A stretch of 7,624 bases of DNA from an uncultured Selenomonadaceae bacterium (GTDB lineage Bacteria > Bacillota > Negativicutes > Selenomonadales > Selenomonadaceae). Made by a program: the position numbers and the translations under genes. The stretch's first letter is position 1; the number at the start of each line of letters is the position of its first letter. Under the pieces are notes generated by a model. That model did no database searches, was not told the DNA's origin, and saw only the letters and a list, made by a program, of their open reading frames with translations. Shown one piece after another: positions 1-5,681 of the stretch. The stretch spans positions 1 to 7,624 of the forward strand of contig CAJOPJ010000117.1 in NCBI GenBank assembly GCA_905236325.1, in the 5' to 3' direction.

Positions 1-1417
1 AAAAATCACCTGAAAAATCTTCAGTCAACAAAATTGCGTCGTTCACAACTTCATAAAAAACACCTGCAATACTTATGCCGCTCGGAATATTTACATTTGA
101 AAGATTTATTGTGCAACTGGCTTTTGCACCGTCGTTTTGAGATACGTTTTCAATAATAGTATCATCCGCTCCGCCGGTAAAAACTCCACTTACATTTGCA
201 GCTTCGCCATCATTTTTAATATATCTTTCAGGACAGGTAAAACCCTGCATTTTCATATTGTTGGAAACTTCAGATTTGCATTTTGATTTTAAACTCAACT
301 TCGTGCCGGAACAATCAATTTCATAGTAAGTTGAACTTAACTTGCTGCTAATTTCGGCGACGATATCCTCCATGCTTTTATTTGTTATGTCGATAACATT
401 ATTGACTTTGTAACTGTCTATTGAATATTTTTGATAATAATCAACACGGCGCGAAAAAGCCTCATTAGGTTGATCGTTCGGATCGGTTGTCAAAATTATG
501 TAAGTTGTATTTGAATTGCCATTAGCGTCATAACCTGTGAACATTAAACCTGTGCTTTTATTTGCGATCCAATTATCCAAGCTGTAATTTGAAAAATCAA
601 TTTCCAAAGTTGCCGCTACGCCTTCATCATTGCCGTCGTGCAAATTTAATGCTTTTGTATCGCCTGTATCATCTGCATTGATTATTTCTGAATCAAATGA
701 AGTAGATTCAGTGAGCCAATATTTGCCGCTGTCTGAATTGTAAGTTCTAAAATCTGTAGGTCTGTCTGTATTGGCATAAAGCGATACATTGGTAGTTTCG
801 GCGTATGGAGAAAATACATCAAATGGTCCGGTTTCGCCGTCCAACTCAGGAATGTCGTGCTTGTGGATAATATCAAGCAAGCTGGCAGTATCTAATTGTG
901 CCTCATTGCTGACTTCATAAGTTGGAACAAGTTTTTTTGATTCTTCAACGCCTTCAATATAGGAAATTTTATCGACTAAAGTTTTATTTATTGCATTGCC
1001 AACAAGCGGCTTTTTTGTGTTGTATTCAGTGTACTGCCCAATTTGTTCAATTTGATCGTAAAGCTGATCAATTTCTTTCTGAATAATTTTTCTGTCGTCA
1101 TCAGTATTGTGATCATTTGCTGCGTCAATAACTTTTTGCTTAATTGTGCGCAAAATGTCAATTTGCTTTTGAATACCTTCCTCAGCAGTTTTTAACAATG
1201 AACCGCCGTTTTGAACATTTTGAGTAGCTTGTTCAAGTGCACGAATTTTTACGCGCATAACCTCAGAAATTGCAAATTGCGCTGAATCATCTTTCGCACC
1301 ATTAATTTTCATACCACTGGAAACTTTTGCAATAGCTTGCCCAAGTTTGGAAATATTTTTATTCAACTCGCCCAGTGAAATCTGAGCTGCCACATTATGA
1401 TTTAAAATCTGCGCCAT
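1..1417 (-). CDS. Flagellin, N-terminal part (C-terminus off the left edge)
   Basis: Structural subunit of the flagellar filament, exported by the flagellar type III system. Reading leftward from the ATG at 1417, the frame stays open for 472 codons to the window edge. Residues 1-140 match the flagellin D0/D1 helices: start MAQILNHNVAAQ, then VSSGMKING (32-40), DDSAQFAISEVMR (43-55), a coiled-coil helix to about 80, and NDHNTDDDRKIIQKEIDQL (101-119). In the usual DDAAGLAIS motif, GL is replaced by QF. Residues about 141-472 are a long, Asp/Asn/Thr-rich variable region with cysteines at 369, 380, 395 and 435, which is unusual because flagellins normally lack cysteine. The C-terminal D1/D0 helices are not in the window, so the full protein probably exceeds 550 residues. 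Start chosen from the SD taaggggg (1434-1427), 9 nt upstream. It lies 44 bp behind the upstream gene with no terminator between, so cotranscription is likely. Family call firm; whether it is the major filament protein is unknown. Confidence 0.93.
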   Translation of the reverse strand, partial: MAQILNHNVAAQISLGELNKNISKLGQAIAKVSSGMKINGAKDDSAQFAISEVMRVKIRALEQATQNVQNGGSLLKTAEEGIQKQIDILRTIKQKVIDAANDHNTDDDRKIIQKEIDQLYDQIEQIGQYTEYNTKKPLVGNAINKTLVDKISYIEGVEESKKLVPTYEVSNEAQLDTASLLDIIHKHDIPELDGETGPFDVFSPYAETTNVSLYANTDRPTDFRTYNSDSGKYWLTESTSFDSEIINADDTGDTKALNLHDGNDEGVAATLEIDFSNYSLDNWIANKSTGLMFTGYDANGNSNTTYIILTTDPNDQPNEAFSRRVDYYQKYSIDSYKVNNVIDITNKSMEDIVAEISSKLSSTYYEIDCSGTKLSLKSKCKSEVSNNMKMQGFTCPERYIKNDGEAANVSGVFTGGADDTIIENVSQNDGAKASCTINLSNVNIPSGISIAGVFYEVVNDAILLTEDFSGDF

Positions 1418-1426
1418 TAGATTTTT

Positions 1427-1434
1427 CCCCCTTA
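1427..1434 (-). promoter_or_regulatory. Ribosome binding site of the flagellin gene
   Basis: On the minus strand, taaggggg lies 9 nt before the ATG at 1417. It fixes the flagellin start, which agrees with the usual position of the N-terminal helix. I found no sigma-28-type flagellar promoter (TAAA-N15-GCCGATAA) in the 44-bp gap or the end of the upstream gene. Confidence 0.75.
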
Positions 1435-1461
1435 CTGCCAAGAACAAACTACAAAACTAAG

Positions 1462-2538
1462 CTAATTTAAATTTTTTAATTTGTCTATATGTGTTTCAAG
1501 TTCAGTGATTAAAATATCACGCGCGTCGAATTTAACAAAATTTTCATAAATCGCCAAAAAAGCCTTGTCAATTTCAGAAAACTTACTGCCTTTGCCAATC
1601 AATGACAAATAGCTGTGTTCGGAATATGCTTCTTCAGGATTTAAAAAGCCTTGAAATTTTTTTGGCATTTGCATAACTTCAGCGAATTTAGTTGCCAATT
1701 TTTTTTCCAAAATCGCGCAATCTGAATCAACATTCCAAAGCAAAGTCGCAATGCTTTTTTGCTGTTCATCTTGATAAAGTGTGCGTCGGTACAAATCAAT
1801 CAAACTTTTTATTCCGCCATTTGCCGAAAACAAAATTTTTTGTGCAACTTCGCGATATCCAATCCAAATGTGATTTTTGCCTTTGACAGAGGCAAAGCCG
1901 ACAATTTTATTTTTCGCAGTTTCACTCAAACAGCCGGTCTTTTCTTGCGCGGAAATAAACATTTCATAAATATTGAAAATTGCGTCGGAATTTGCATAAA
2001 TATCTTGAATTTCGCCGCGAATCAATTTCAAAATATCGGAAGAGAGCGGTCTGTGCCAATGCAAAACTTCCAAAACATCAGATTCATCACGCGCAGTCAA
2101 AATATCTCTATGCTTGCGTGAAAAAATATTTTTCATTGCGTTCAAACCAATCGGCGAATCTTGTTCATTTTCAACAATGTCCATCATCACAAACAAAATT
2201 GCCGGTGATTTTTTTTTATTAAATTCCAAAAGCCGCGCCAAATCTTCAGTCGATTCCTTACCGAAAGGAAACATTTCAAAAATTGCGCAGTTGTCGAAAG
2301 CTGAAGTGTCAATATTTAAATTGTCTTGATAAGCCGGCACAAAAATTTCAATTCCGGGCGGCAAATTGTAAGTTGAAAAAATTACATTGCCTGTGCCGGA
2401 AAATTTTTTTTCAAGTTCAACATTGCCACGCCGCAAAATTAAAGTTTTGTCGTCAGAGATTGAGCCTTGTTCAATTTTCAAAATCCAGCTTACAAATATC
2501 AAGCGCGATTCGTCGCCTAAAAAAATCCACTTAGTCAA
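1462..2538 (-). CDS. Unrecognised 358-residue cytoplasmic protein upstream of flagellin
   Basis: I do not recognise the family. The protein has no signal peptide and no convincing membrane segment. The N-terminal part (1-130) looks beta-rich with hydrophobic strands (WIFLGD 4-9, LIFVSWIL 13-20, AILFVMMDI 113-121). The middle and C-terminal parts look helical and charged (about 164-200, 228-292, 322-358), with a helical lysine/glutamate-rich end. No nucleotide-binding loop, metal-binding cluster or DNA-binding helix stands out. The start is TTG at 2538, supported by the strong SD ggggagga (2555-2548) 9-10 nt upstream; no ATG fits. The stop (TAG, 1464-1462) is 44 bp from the flagellin ATG, and a sigma-A-like promoter precedes it (2599-2571), so both are probably one transcript. 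Position suggests a role tied to flagellin (export, modification or control), but this is inference from location only. Confidence 0.85.
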   Translation of the reverse strand: MTKWIFLGDESRLIFVSWILKIEQGSISDDKTLILRRGNVELEKKFSGTGNVIFSTYNLPPGIEIFVPAYQDNLNIDTSAFDNCAIFEMFPFGKESTEDLARLLEFNKKKSPAILFVMMDIVENEQDSPIGLNAMKNIFSRKHRDILTARDESDVLEVLHWHRPLSSDILKLIRGEIQDIYANSDAIFNIYEMFISAQEKTGCLSETAKNKIVGFASVKGKNHIWIGYREVAQKILFSANGGIKSLIDLYRRTLYQDEQQKSIATLLWNVDSDCAILEKKLATKFAEVMQMPKKFQGFLNPEEAYSEHSYLSLIGKGSKFSEIDKAFLAIYENFVKFDARDILITELETHIDKLKNLN

Positions 2539-2547
2539 AAAAATTTT

Positions 2548-2555
2548 TCCTCCCC
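2548..2555 (-). promoter_or_regulatory. Ribosome binding site deciding a TTG start
   Basis: Minus-strand ggggagga sits 9-10 nt before TTG at 2538. It is the only strong SD upstream of this frame and supports TTG initiation over any internal ATG. Confidence 0.75.
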
Positions 2556-2570
2556 GCGTAACTTTCCTAA

Positions 2571-2599
2571 AGTATAATTTTTTAATAAGTTTAAGTCAA
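2571..2599 (-). promoter_or_regulatory. Sigma-A-type promoter for the unknown gene/flagellin unit
   Basis: Read on the minus strand, the -35 TTGACT (2599-2594) and -10 TATACT (2576-2571) are separated by exactly 17 bp. Five of six consensus bases are present in each box. Transcription would start near 2564 and give a leader of about 25 nt before TTG at 2538. It points to housekeeping rather than flagellar-sigma transcription. Its -35 box is only 6 bp from the -35 box of the divergent promoter. Confidence 0.75.
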
Positions 2600-2605
2600 A
2601 AAATT

Positions 2606-2634
2606 TTGCAAAAAAATTGTCGCTGTGGTATTAT
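2606..2634 (+). promoter_or_regulatory. Extended -10 promoter for the DUF362 gene
   Basis: The -35 TTGCAA (2606-2611) and -10 TATTAT (2629-2634) are separated by 17 bp, and TGG immediately before the -10 gives an extended -10 element. The expected start is near 2641, leaving a leader of about 25 nt with the SD aaggagga at 2652-2659. The -35 lies inside the 10-bp palindrome TTTTGCAAAA (2604-2613). Confidence 0.7.
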
Positions 2635-2637
2635 TCT

Positions 2638-2648
2638 GACACAGTGTC
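2638..2648. promoter_or_regulatory. Candidate operator: 11-bp palindrome GACACAGTGTC
   Basis: A perfect inverted repeat, GACAC-a-GTGTC, lies 3 bp after the -10 box of the DUF362 promoter and covers the predicted transcription start. The one-base centre is too short for an RNA hairpin, so a DNA-binding dimer is the more plausible reading. I cannot name the regulator. A palindrome this short can also occur by chance. Confidence 0.4.
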
Positions 2649-2665
2649 TTTAAGGAGGAATTTTT

Positions 2666-3709
2666 ATGAAAATTACGCGCAGAAATTTAATAAAGTTAGC
2701 CGGCGTAGCCACATTGACTGCTGCAATCGGCAAAATTGCTTTAACAGATAAAGCAACTGAAAATATTGCAACAAGTTCAACTGCTCAAGCGGCTTCAATA
2801 ATTCAAGCACCGATTGTTGGCAGCAAAAATGTCACCGGCACAAATTTTTCCGGCGAAGCTGCAAAAGTTTATTTCACCAGACAAATTGACGCTGAACATT
2901 TAATTCAGCTATATCAAAAAATAAATTCCACAATTGGCGGCAAAGTGGCAATAAAGTTGCACAGCGGCGAACCACATGGACCAAATATTTTGCCGCGCGA
3001 TATGGTGCAGAAATTTCAAGCGCAAATTCCAAACTCAACAATTATTGAGGCGAACACGGCTTATGGCGGCGCAAGAGCTAATACTGAACGCCACAGACAA
3101 ACTTTGCAGGTGAATGGCTGGACTTTTTCAAATGTTGACATTATCGACGCGGACGGCGATATAAATTTTCCTGTGCAAAATGGTTTTCACCTGAATGAAG
3201 TTGCAATGGGAAGTCATCTTGCAAATTATGATTCAATGATTGTTTTAACGCACTTCAAAGGTCATGCGATGGGCGGCTTTGGCGGCAGTTTGAAAAATAT
3301 TGCGATTGGTTGTGCAAGTGGCGCAAAAGGTAAATTGCAAGTTCACGGCGTGCAAGATTATGGTCGCTGGGTCGGTGAAGATTTATTTATGGAACTTATG
3401 GCGGACAGCGGCAAGGCCATTTGCGATCATTTCGGCAAAAAAATTGTCTACCTGAATGTTATGCGCCGAATGAGTGTTGATTGCGATTGTGCAGGAACTC
3501 AAGCCGCAGAACCAACTATGGCTGATATTGGTATTTTGGCTTCGACAGATATTCTTGCCATAGACCAGGCCTGTTGCGATTTAGTTTACAACGCGCCTGA
3601 CAGTGCTGATTTAAAACAACGCATTGAAAGTCGGCATGGCTTGCGACAGTTAAGCGCAATGGCTGAACATAAAATGGGCTGTTCGCAATATGAACTTATA
3701 GAAATTTAA
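2666..3709 (+). CDS. Tat-exported DUF362 domain protein
   Basis: A DUF362-family protein of 347 residues; the biochemical role of the family is not settled, and many members carry iron-sulfur ferredoxin domains. The N-terminus is a twin-arginine signal: TRRNLIK (4-10), a hydrophobic stretch (11-26) and a probable cleavage site at AQA-A (40-43), so the protein should be exported folded. Family blocks visible are HSGEPHGPNILP (99-110), THFKGHAMGGFGGSLKN (195-211) followed by IGCASGAKGK (214-223), VDCDCAG (271-277), and EPTMADIGILASTDILAIDQ (282-301), ending in GCSQYELIEI (338-347). There is no ferredoxin CxxCxxCxxxC cluster, so this is the short form. Cys216, 273, 275, 303, 304 and 339 could still bind metal, which is inference. 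The start is fixed by aaggagga (2652-2659) 6 nt upstream. It is a single-gene transcript with its own promoter and terminator. Confidence 0.92.
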   Translation: MKITRRNLIKLAGVATLTAAIGKIALTDKATENIATSSTAQAASIIQAPIVGSKNVTGTNFSGEAAKVYFTRQIDAEHLIQLYQKINSTIGGKVAIKLHSGEPHGPNILPRDMVQKFQAQIPNSTIIEANTAYGGARANTERHRQTLQVNGWTFSNVDIIDADGDINFPVQNGFHLNEVAMGSHLANYDSMIVLTHFKGHAMGGFGGSLKNIAIGCASGAKGKLQVHGVQDYGRWVGEDLFMELMADSGKAICDHFGKKIVYLNVMRRMSVDCDCAGTQAAEPTMADIGILASTDILAIDQACCDLVYNAPDSADLKQRIESRHGLRQLSAMAEHKMGCSQYELIEI

Positions 3710-3727
3710 ATTTTGCAAAAAAATAAT

Positions 3728-3776
3728 AAGCCAACTGCAGTCAGCGATTACCGCCCTGCGCTGTTGGCTTTTTTTT
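3728..3776 (+). terminator. Intrinsic terminator after the DUF362 gene
   Basis: The outer stem AAGCCAAC (3728-3735) pairs with GTTGGCTT (3763-3770). Inside it GCAG (3737-3740) can pair with CTGC (3756-3759), or alternatively CAGCG with CGCTG. The stem runs into eight consecutive T (3769-3776). It lies 18 bp after the stop codon and separates this gene from the trpS operon. Confidence 0.9.
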
Positions 3777-3811
3777 GTTAGCTTTAATTTAAAAATTTCA
3801 ACATTTTTGCG

Positions 3812-3830
3812 CTTAAGTTTGTAACTCAAG
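3812..3830. repeat. Imperfect dyad between terminator and trpS promoter
   Basis: CTTaAGTT-tgt-AACTcAAG is an inverted repeat with one mismatch per arm and a 3-base centre. It is followed by tgaattttttt, so it could be a weak backup terminator; it also lies about 25 bp upstream of the trpS -35 and could be a protein-binding site. The sequence does not decide between these. Confidence 0.35.
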
Positions 3831-3855
3831 TGAATTTTTTTGCATTTTAAAGATA

Positions 3856-3884
3856 TTGAAGTTTTAAAAGCGTTCAATTATAAT
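3856..3884 (+). promoter_or_regulatory. Sigma-A-type promoter of the trpS operon
   Basis: The -35 TTGAAG (3856-3861), a 17-bp spacer and a perfect -10 TATAAT (3879-3884). The expected start is near 3891, giving a leader of about 55 nt before the trpS ATG at 3946. That is too short for a T-box riboswitch, and no T-box sequence is present. Confidence 0.8.
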
Positions 3885-3929
3885 AAAAATTCATTATGAC
3901 TTCAAAATGCTACAGATATTTAAAATCGG

Positions 3930-3936
3930 AAAGGAA
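3930..3936 (+). promoter_or_regulatory. Ribosome binding site deciding the trpS start
   Basis: aaaggaa lies 9 nt before the ATG at 3946. The in-frame ATG at 3907 has no SD before it and would add 13 residues not expected for the family, so 3946 is preferred. Confidence 0.7.
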
Positions 3937-3945
3937 AATTTTTCT

Positions 3946-4959
3946 ATGAAAACAATTTTAACAGGCGACAGACCAACAGGCAAATTACACTTGGGACATT
4001 TTGTAGGCAGTTTACGCGAACGCGTTCGACTCCAAAACTCAGGTGACTTCGACAAAATATTTATAATGATAGCCGACGCACAAGCCTTAACTGACCACGC
4101 AGGAACACCTGCCGCAGTGCGAGAAAATATTTTAAATGTCGCGCTTGATTATTTAGCAGTCGGACTTGACCCTGAAAAATCAACAATATTTATTCAATCA
4201 CAGGTTGCCGAACTTTTTGAACTTACAGCTTATTATTTAAATGTTGTCACAGTTTCGCGCCTTGAAAGAAATCCTACAGTCAAAGCCGAAATTGCGCAGA
4301 AAAATTTTGAAGCAAGTATTCCTGCAGGCTTTTTATGTTATCCTGTCAGTCAGGCGGCGGACATTACAGCTTTTGATGCAAACATTGTACCTGTCGGTGA
4401 AGATCAAGCGCCGATGTTGGAACAGACGCGCGAAGTCGTCCGCAAAATAAATGAACTGTACGGCGAAACTTTGGTTGAACCTGATATTTTACTTCCGCAA
4501 AACCAAGTTTGTCGCAGATTGCCAGGTATTGATGGCAAGGCAAAAATGTCAAAAACGCTCGGCAACTGCATTTACTTAAGCGACGACGCTGATACAGTTG
4601 CCGCCAAAGTCAAGGAAATGTACACAGATCCCTTGCATATCAAAGTCAGCGACCCTGGACATGTTGAAGGCAATGTTGTATTTACTTACCTTGACGCGTT
4701 CTGCTCCGACACGACGACAGTTGCCGAAATGAAGGAACATTATCAACGCGGCGGTTTGGGCGATGTTAAAGTAAAAAAATTCCTGCTTGAGGTTTTGGAA
4801 GAAACTTTAAAGCCGATTCGCGAACGCAGAAAAAATTTTGAAAAAAATCCTGCAGAAGTTTGGAACATGCTTGAAAACGGCACAAAAGTTGCGCAGGCAA
4901 AGGCGGCTGAAGTTCTGGCAAGACTTAAGCACAATATGAAAATAGACTATTTCAAATGA
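3946..4959 (+). CDS. trpS: Tryptophanyl-tRNA synthetase
   Basis: Cytoplasmic class Ic aminoacyl-tRNA synthetase that activates tryptophan with ATP and charges tRNA-Trp. With the start at 3946 it has 337 residues, normal for bacterial TrpS. The HIGH-type ATP motif is TGKLHLGH (11-18) and the KMSKS loop is AKMSKT (199-204), with Thr in place of the last Ser. The tryptophan pocket region AADITAF (137-143) and VPVGEDQ (148-154) is intact, including Asp139, the likely indole-contacting aspartate by comparison with Bacillus TrpS. The start GDRPTGKLHLGH, and LERNPTVKAEIAQK (106-119) and YQRGGLGDVKVKK (266-278), match the streptococcal/clostridial type rather than the B. subtilis type. It is first in a four-gene operon; its TGA overlaps the next ATG as ATGA. 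No T-box or trp attenuator is seen in its leader. Confidence 0.96.
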   Translation: MKTILTGDRPTGKLHLGHFVGSLRERVRLQNSGDFDKIFIMIADAQALTDHAGTPAAVRENILNVALDYLAVGLDPEKSTIFIQSQVAELFELTAYYLNVVTVSRLERNPTVKAEIAQKNFEASIPAGFLCYPVSQAADITAFDANIVPVGEDQAPMLEQTREVVRKINELYGETLVEPDILLPQNQVCRRLPGIDGKAKMSKTLGNCIYLSDDADTVAAKVKEMYTDPLHIKVSDPGHVEGNVVFTYLDAFCSDTTTVAEMKEHYQRGGLGDVKVKKFLLEVLEETLKPIRERRKNFEKNPAEVWNMLENGTKVAQAKAAEVLARLKHNMKIDYFK

Positions 4960-5681
4960 AAAATCATCACAACAACAAACTTTGCGAAACTAAAGTTGAA
5001 AATTTCGGCGTGCAAGTTGGCGACTTGGTTATCTTTCAAGATGTCAACTTCACCTTGACTTGCGGCGAACTTACAGCTTTAATCGGACCGAACGGCGCAG
5101 GAAAATCAACGCTGTTGAAGTCAATTTTGGGCGAAGTTGAGCACACAGGCAACCTAAATTACTTCGACGCCAAAGGCAAGCACTTAAAGCCAATTATTGG
5201 TTATGTTCCACAAACCTTGAAATTCGACACAACTTCGCCGACTTCGGTTTTAGATTTATTTATGGCTTGCTTGACTTGGAAACCTGCGTGGCTGTTTCCT
5301 GCAAAATTTCTGCGCGAACGCGTCATAAAAAATCTAAGTCGCGTAAAAGCCGAACATTTAATTTATAGGCGACTTGGAGCGTTAAGCGGCGGCGAACTTC
5401 AACGCGTACTTTTGGCATTGGCATTGGATCCACTGCCCGACCTGCTTTTGCTTGATGAACCTGTCAGCGGCGTTGATGTTGCAGGTTTGGAAATTTTTTA
5501 TGAACTGGCAGCTGAACTCTGCGCTGAAGAAGATATGGCAATTTTGTTAATTTCGCACGACTTGGAGCGCGTTAAAAAATACGCCGACCAAGTAATTTTG
5601 CTGAATAAGCGCGTTTTAAAAATCGGCAAGGCTGACGAAGTTTTGAATAATGAAAAATGGATAATGAATAATGGAAAATAA
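4956..5681 (+). CDS. Orphan ABC transporter ATPase, ZnuC/MntB-like
   Basis: Nucleotide-binding subunit of an ABC transporter, working on the inner face of the membrane. All catalytic motifs are present in its 241 residues: Walker A GPNGAGKST (44-52), Q-loop Gln86 in GYVPQ, signature LSGGE (143-147), Walker B LLLLDEP (163-169), D-loop SGVD (171-174) and switch His201. The overall pattern is closest to ATPases of zinc/manganese uptake systems, but no permease (ABC-3) or binding protein follows, so substrate and partner are unknown. The ATG overlaps the trpS stop by 4 nt and has no SD, which suggests translational coupling. The last 11 residues (NNEKWIMNNGK) are encoded by an imperfect 7-nt tandem repeat and look like an acquired tail. 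It could also be a non-metal transporter ATPase. ATPase call firm, metal specificity weak. Confidence 0.9.
   Translation: MKNHHNNKLCETKVENFGVQVGDLVIFQDVNFTLTCGELTALIGPNGAGKSTLLKSILGEVEHTGNLNYFDAKGKHLKPIIGYVPQTLKFDTTSPTSVLDLFMACLTWKPAWLFPAKFLRERVIKNLSRVKAEHLIYRRLGALSGGELQRVLLALALDPLPDLLLLDEPVSGVDVAGLEIFYELAAELCAEEDMAILLISHDLERVKKYADQVILLNKRVLKIGKADEVLNNEKWIMNNGK
5646..5680 (+). repeat. Imperfect heptanucleotide tandem repeat at a gene junction
   Basis: Five consecutive 7-nt units: AATAATG, AAAAATG, GATAATG, AATAATG and GAAAATA. They encode the C-terminal tail of the ABC ATPase and contain both its TAA stop (5679-5681, just past the last unit) and the ATG of the flippase (5671). TAATG stop-start overlaps occur at 5648, 5662 and 5669. 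Because seven is not a multiple of three, gain or loss of a unit would change the ATPase tail and the gene overlap. Confidence 0.75.

Noticed and set aside
150..190. RTX-like calcium-binding repeat (GGADDT) in the flagellin variable region.
   Set aside because: Only one partial match is present and no nonapeptide array follows.
682..876. 64-codon minus-strand frame within the flagellin gene.
   Set aside because: It lies on the same strand but in a different frame inside the clear flagellin frame, with no SD and no recognisable content.
1..1417. Flagellinolysin (flagellin with an inserted metallopeptidase domain).
   Set aside because: No HExxH zinc motif is present in the 472 residues visible.
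1692..2534. Several plus-strand open frames of 64-120 codons opposite the unknown 358-residue gene.
   Set aside because: They overlap each other in different frames, are Lys/Phe/Cys-rich shadows of the AT-rich minus-strand gene, and lack ribosome binding sites and recognisable domains.
2573..2578. Plus-strand TATAAT as an extra promoter for the DUF362 gene.
   Set aside because: The position 17 bp upstream reads ctcccc, so there is no -35; the bases are the reverse side of the minus-strand -10 region.
3721..3780. The structured region before trpS as a T-box or other riboswitch.
   Set aside because: It lies upstream of the trpS promoter, has no T-box consensus, and is adequately explained as the DUF362 terminator.
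3650..3877. 75-codon minus-strand frame across the DUF362 terminator.
   Set aside because: It covers a terminator hairpin and the end of a real gene, is Lys-rich low-complexity, and has no convincing start signals.
3907..3945. Longer trpS reading frame starting at ATG 3907 (13 extra residues).
   Set aside because: No SD precedes 3907, while aaaggaa is well placed for ATG 3946, and the family starts directly before the ILTGDRPTGKLHLGH region.
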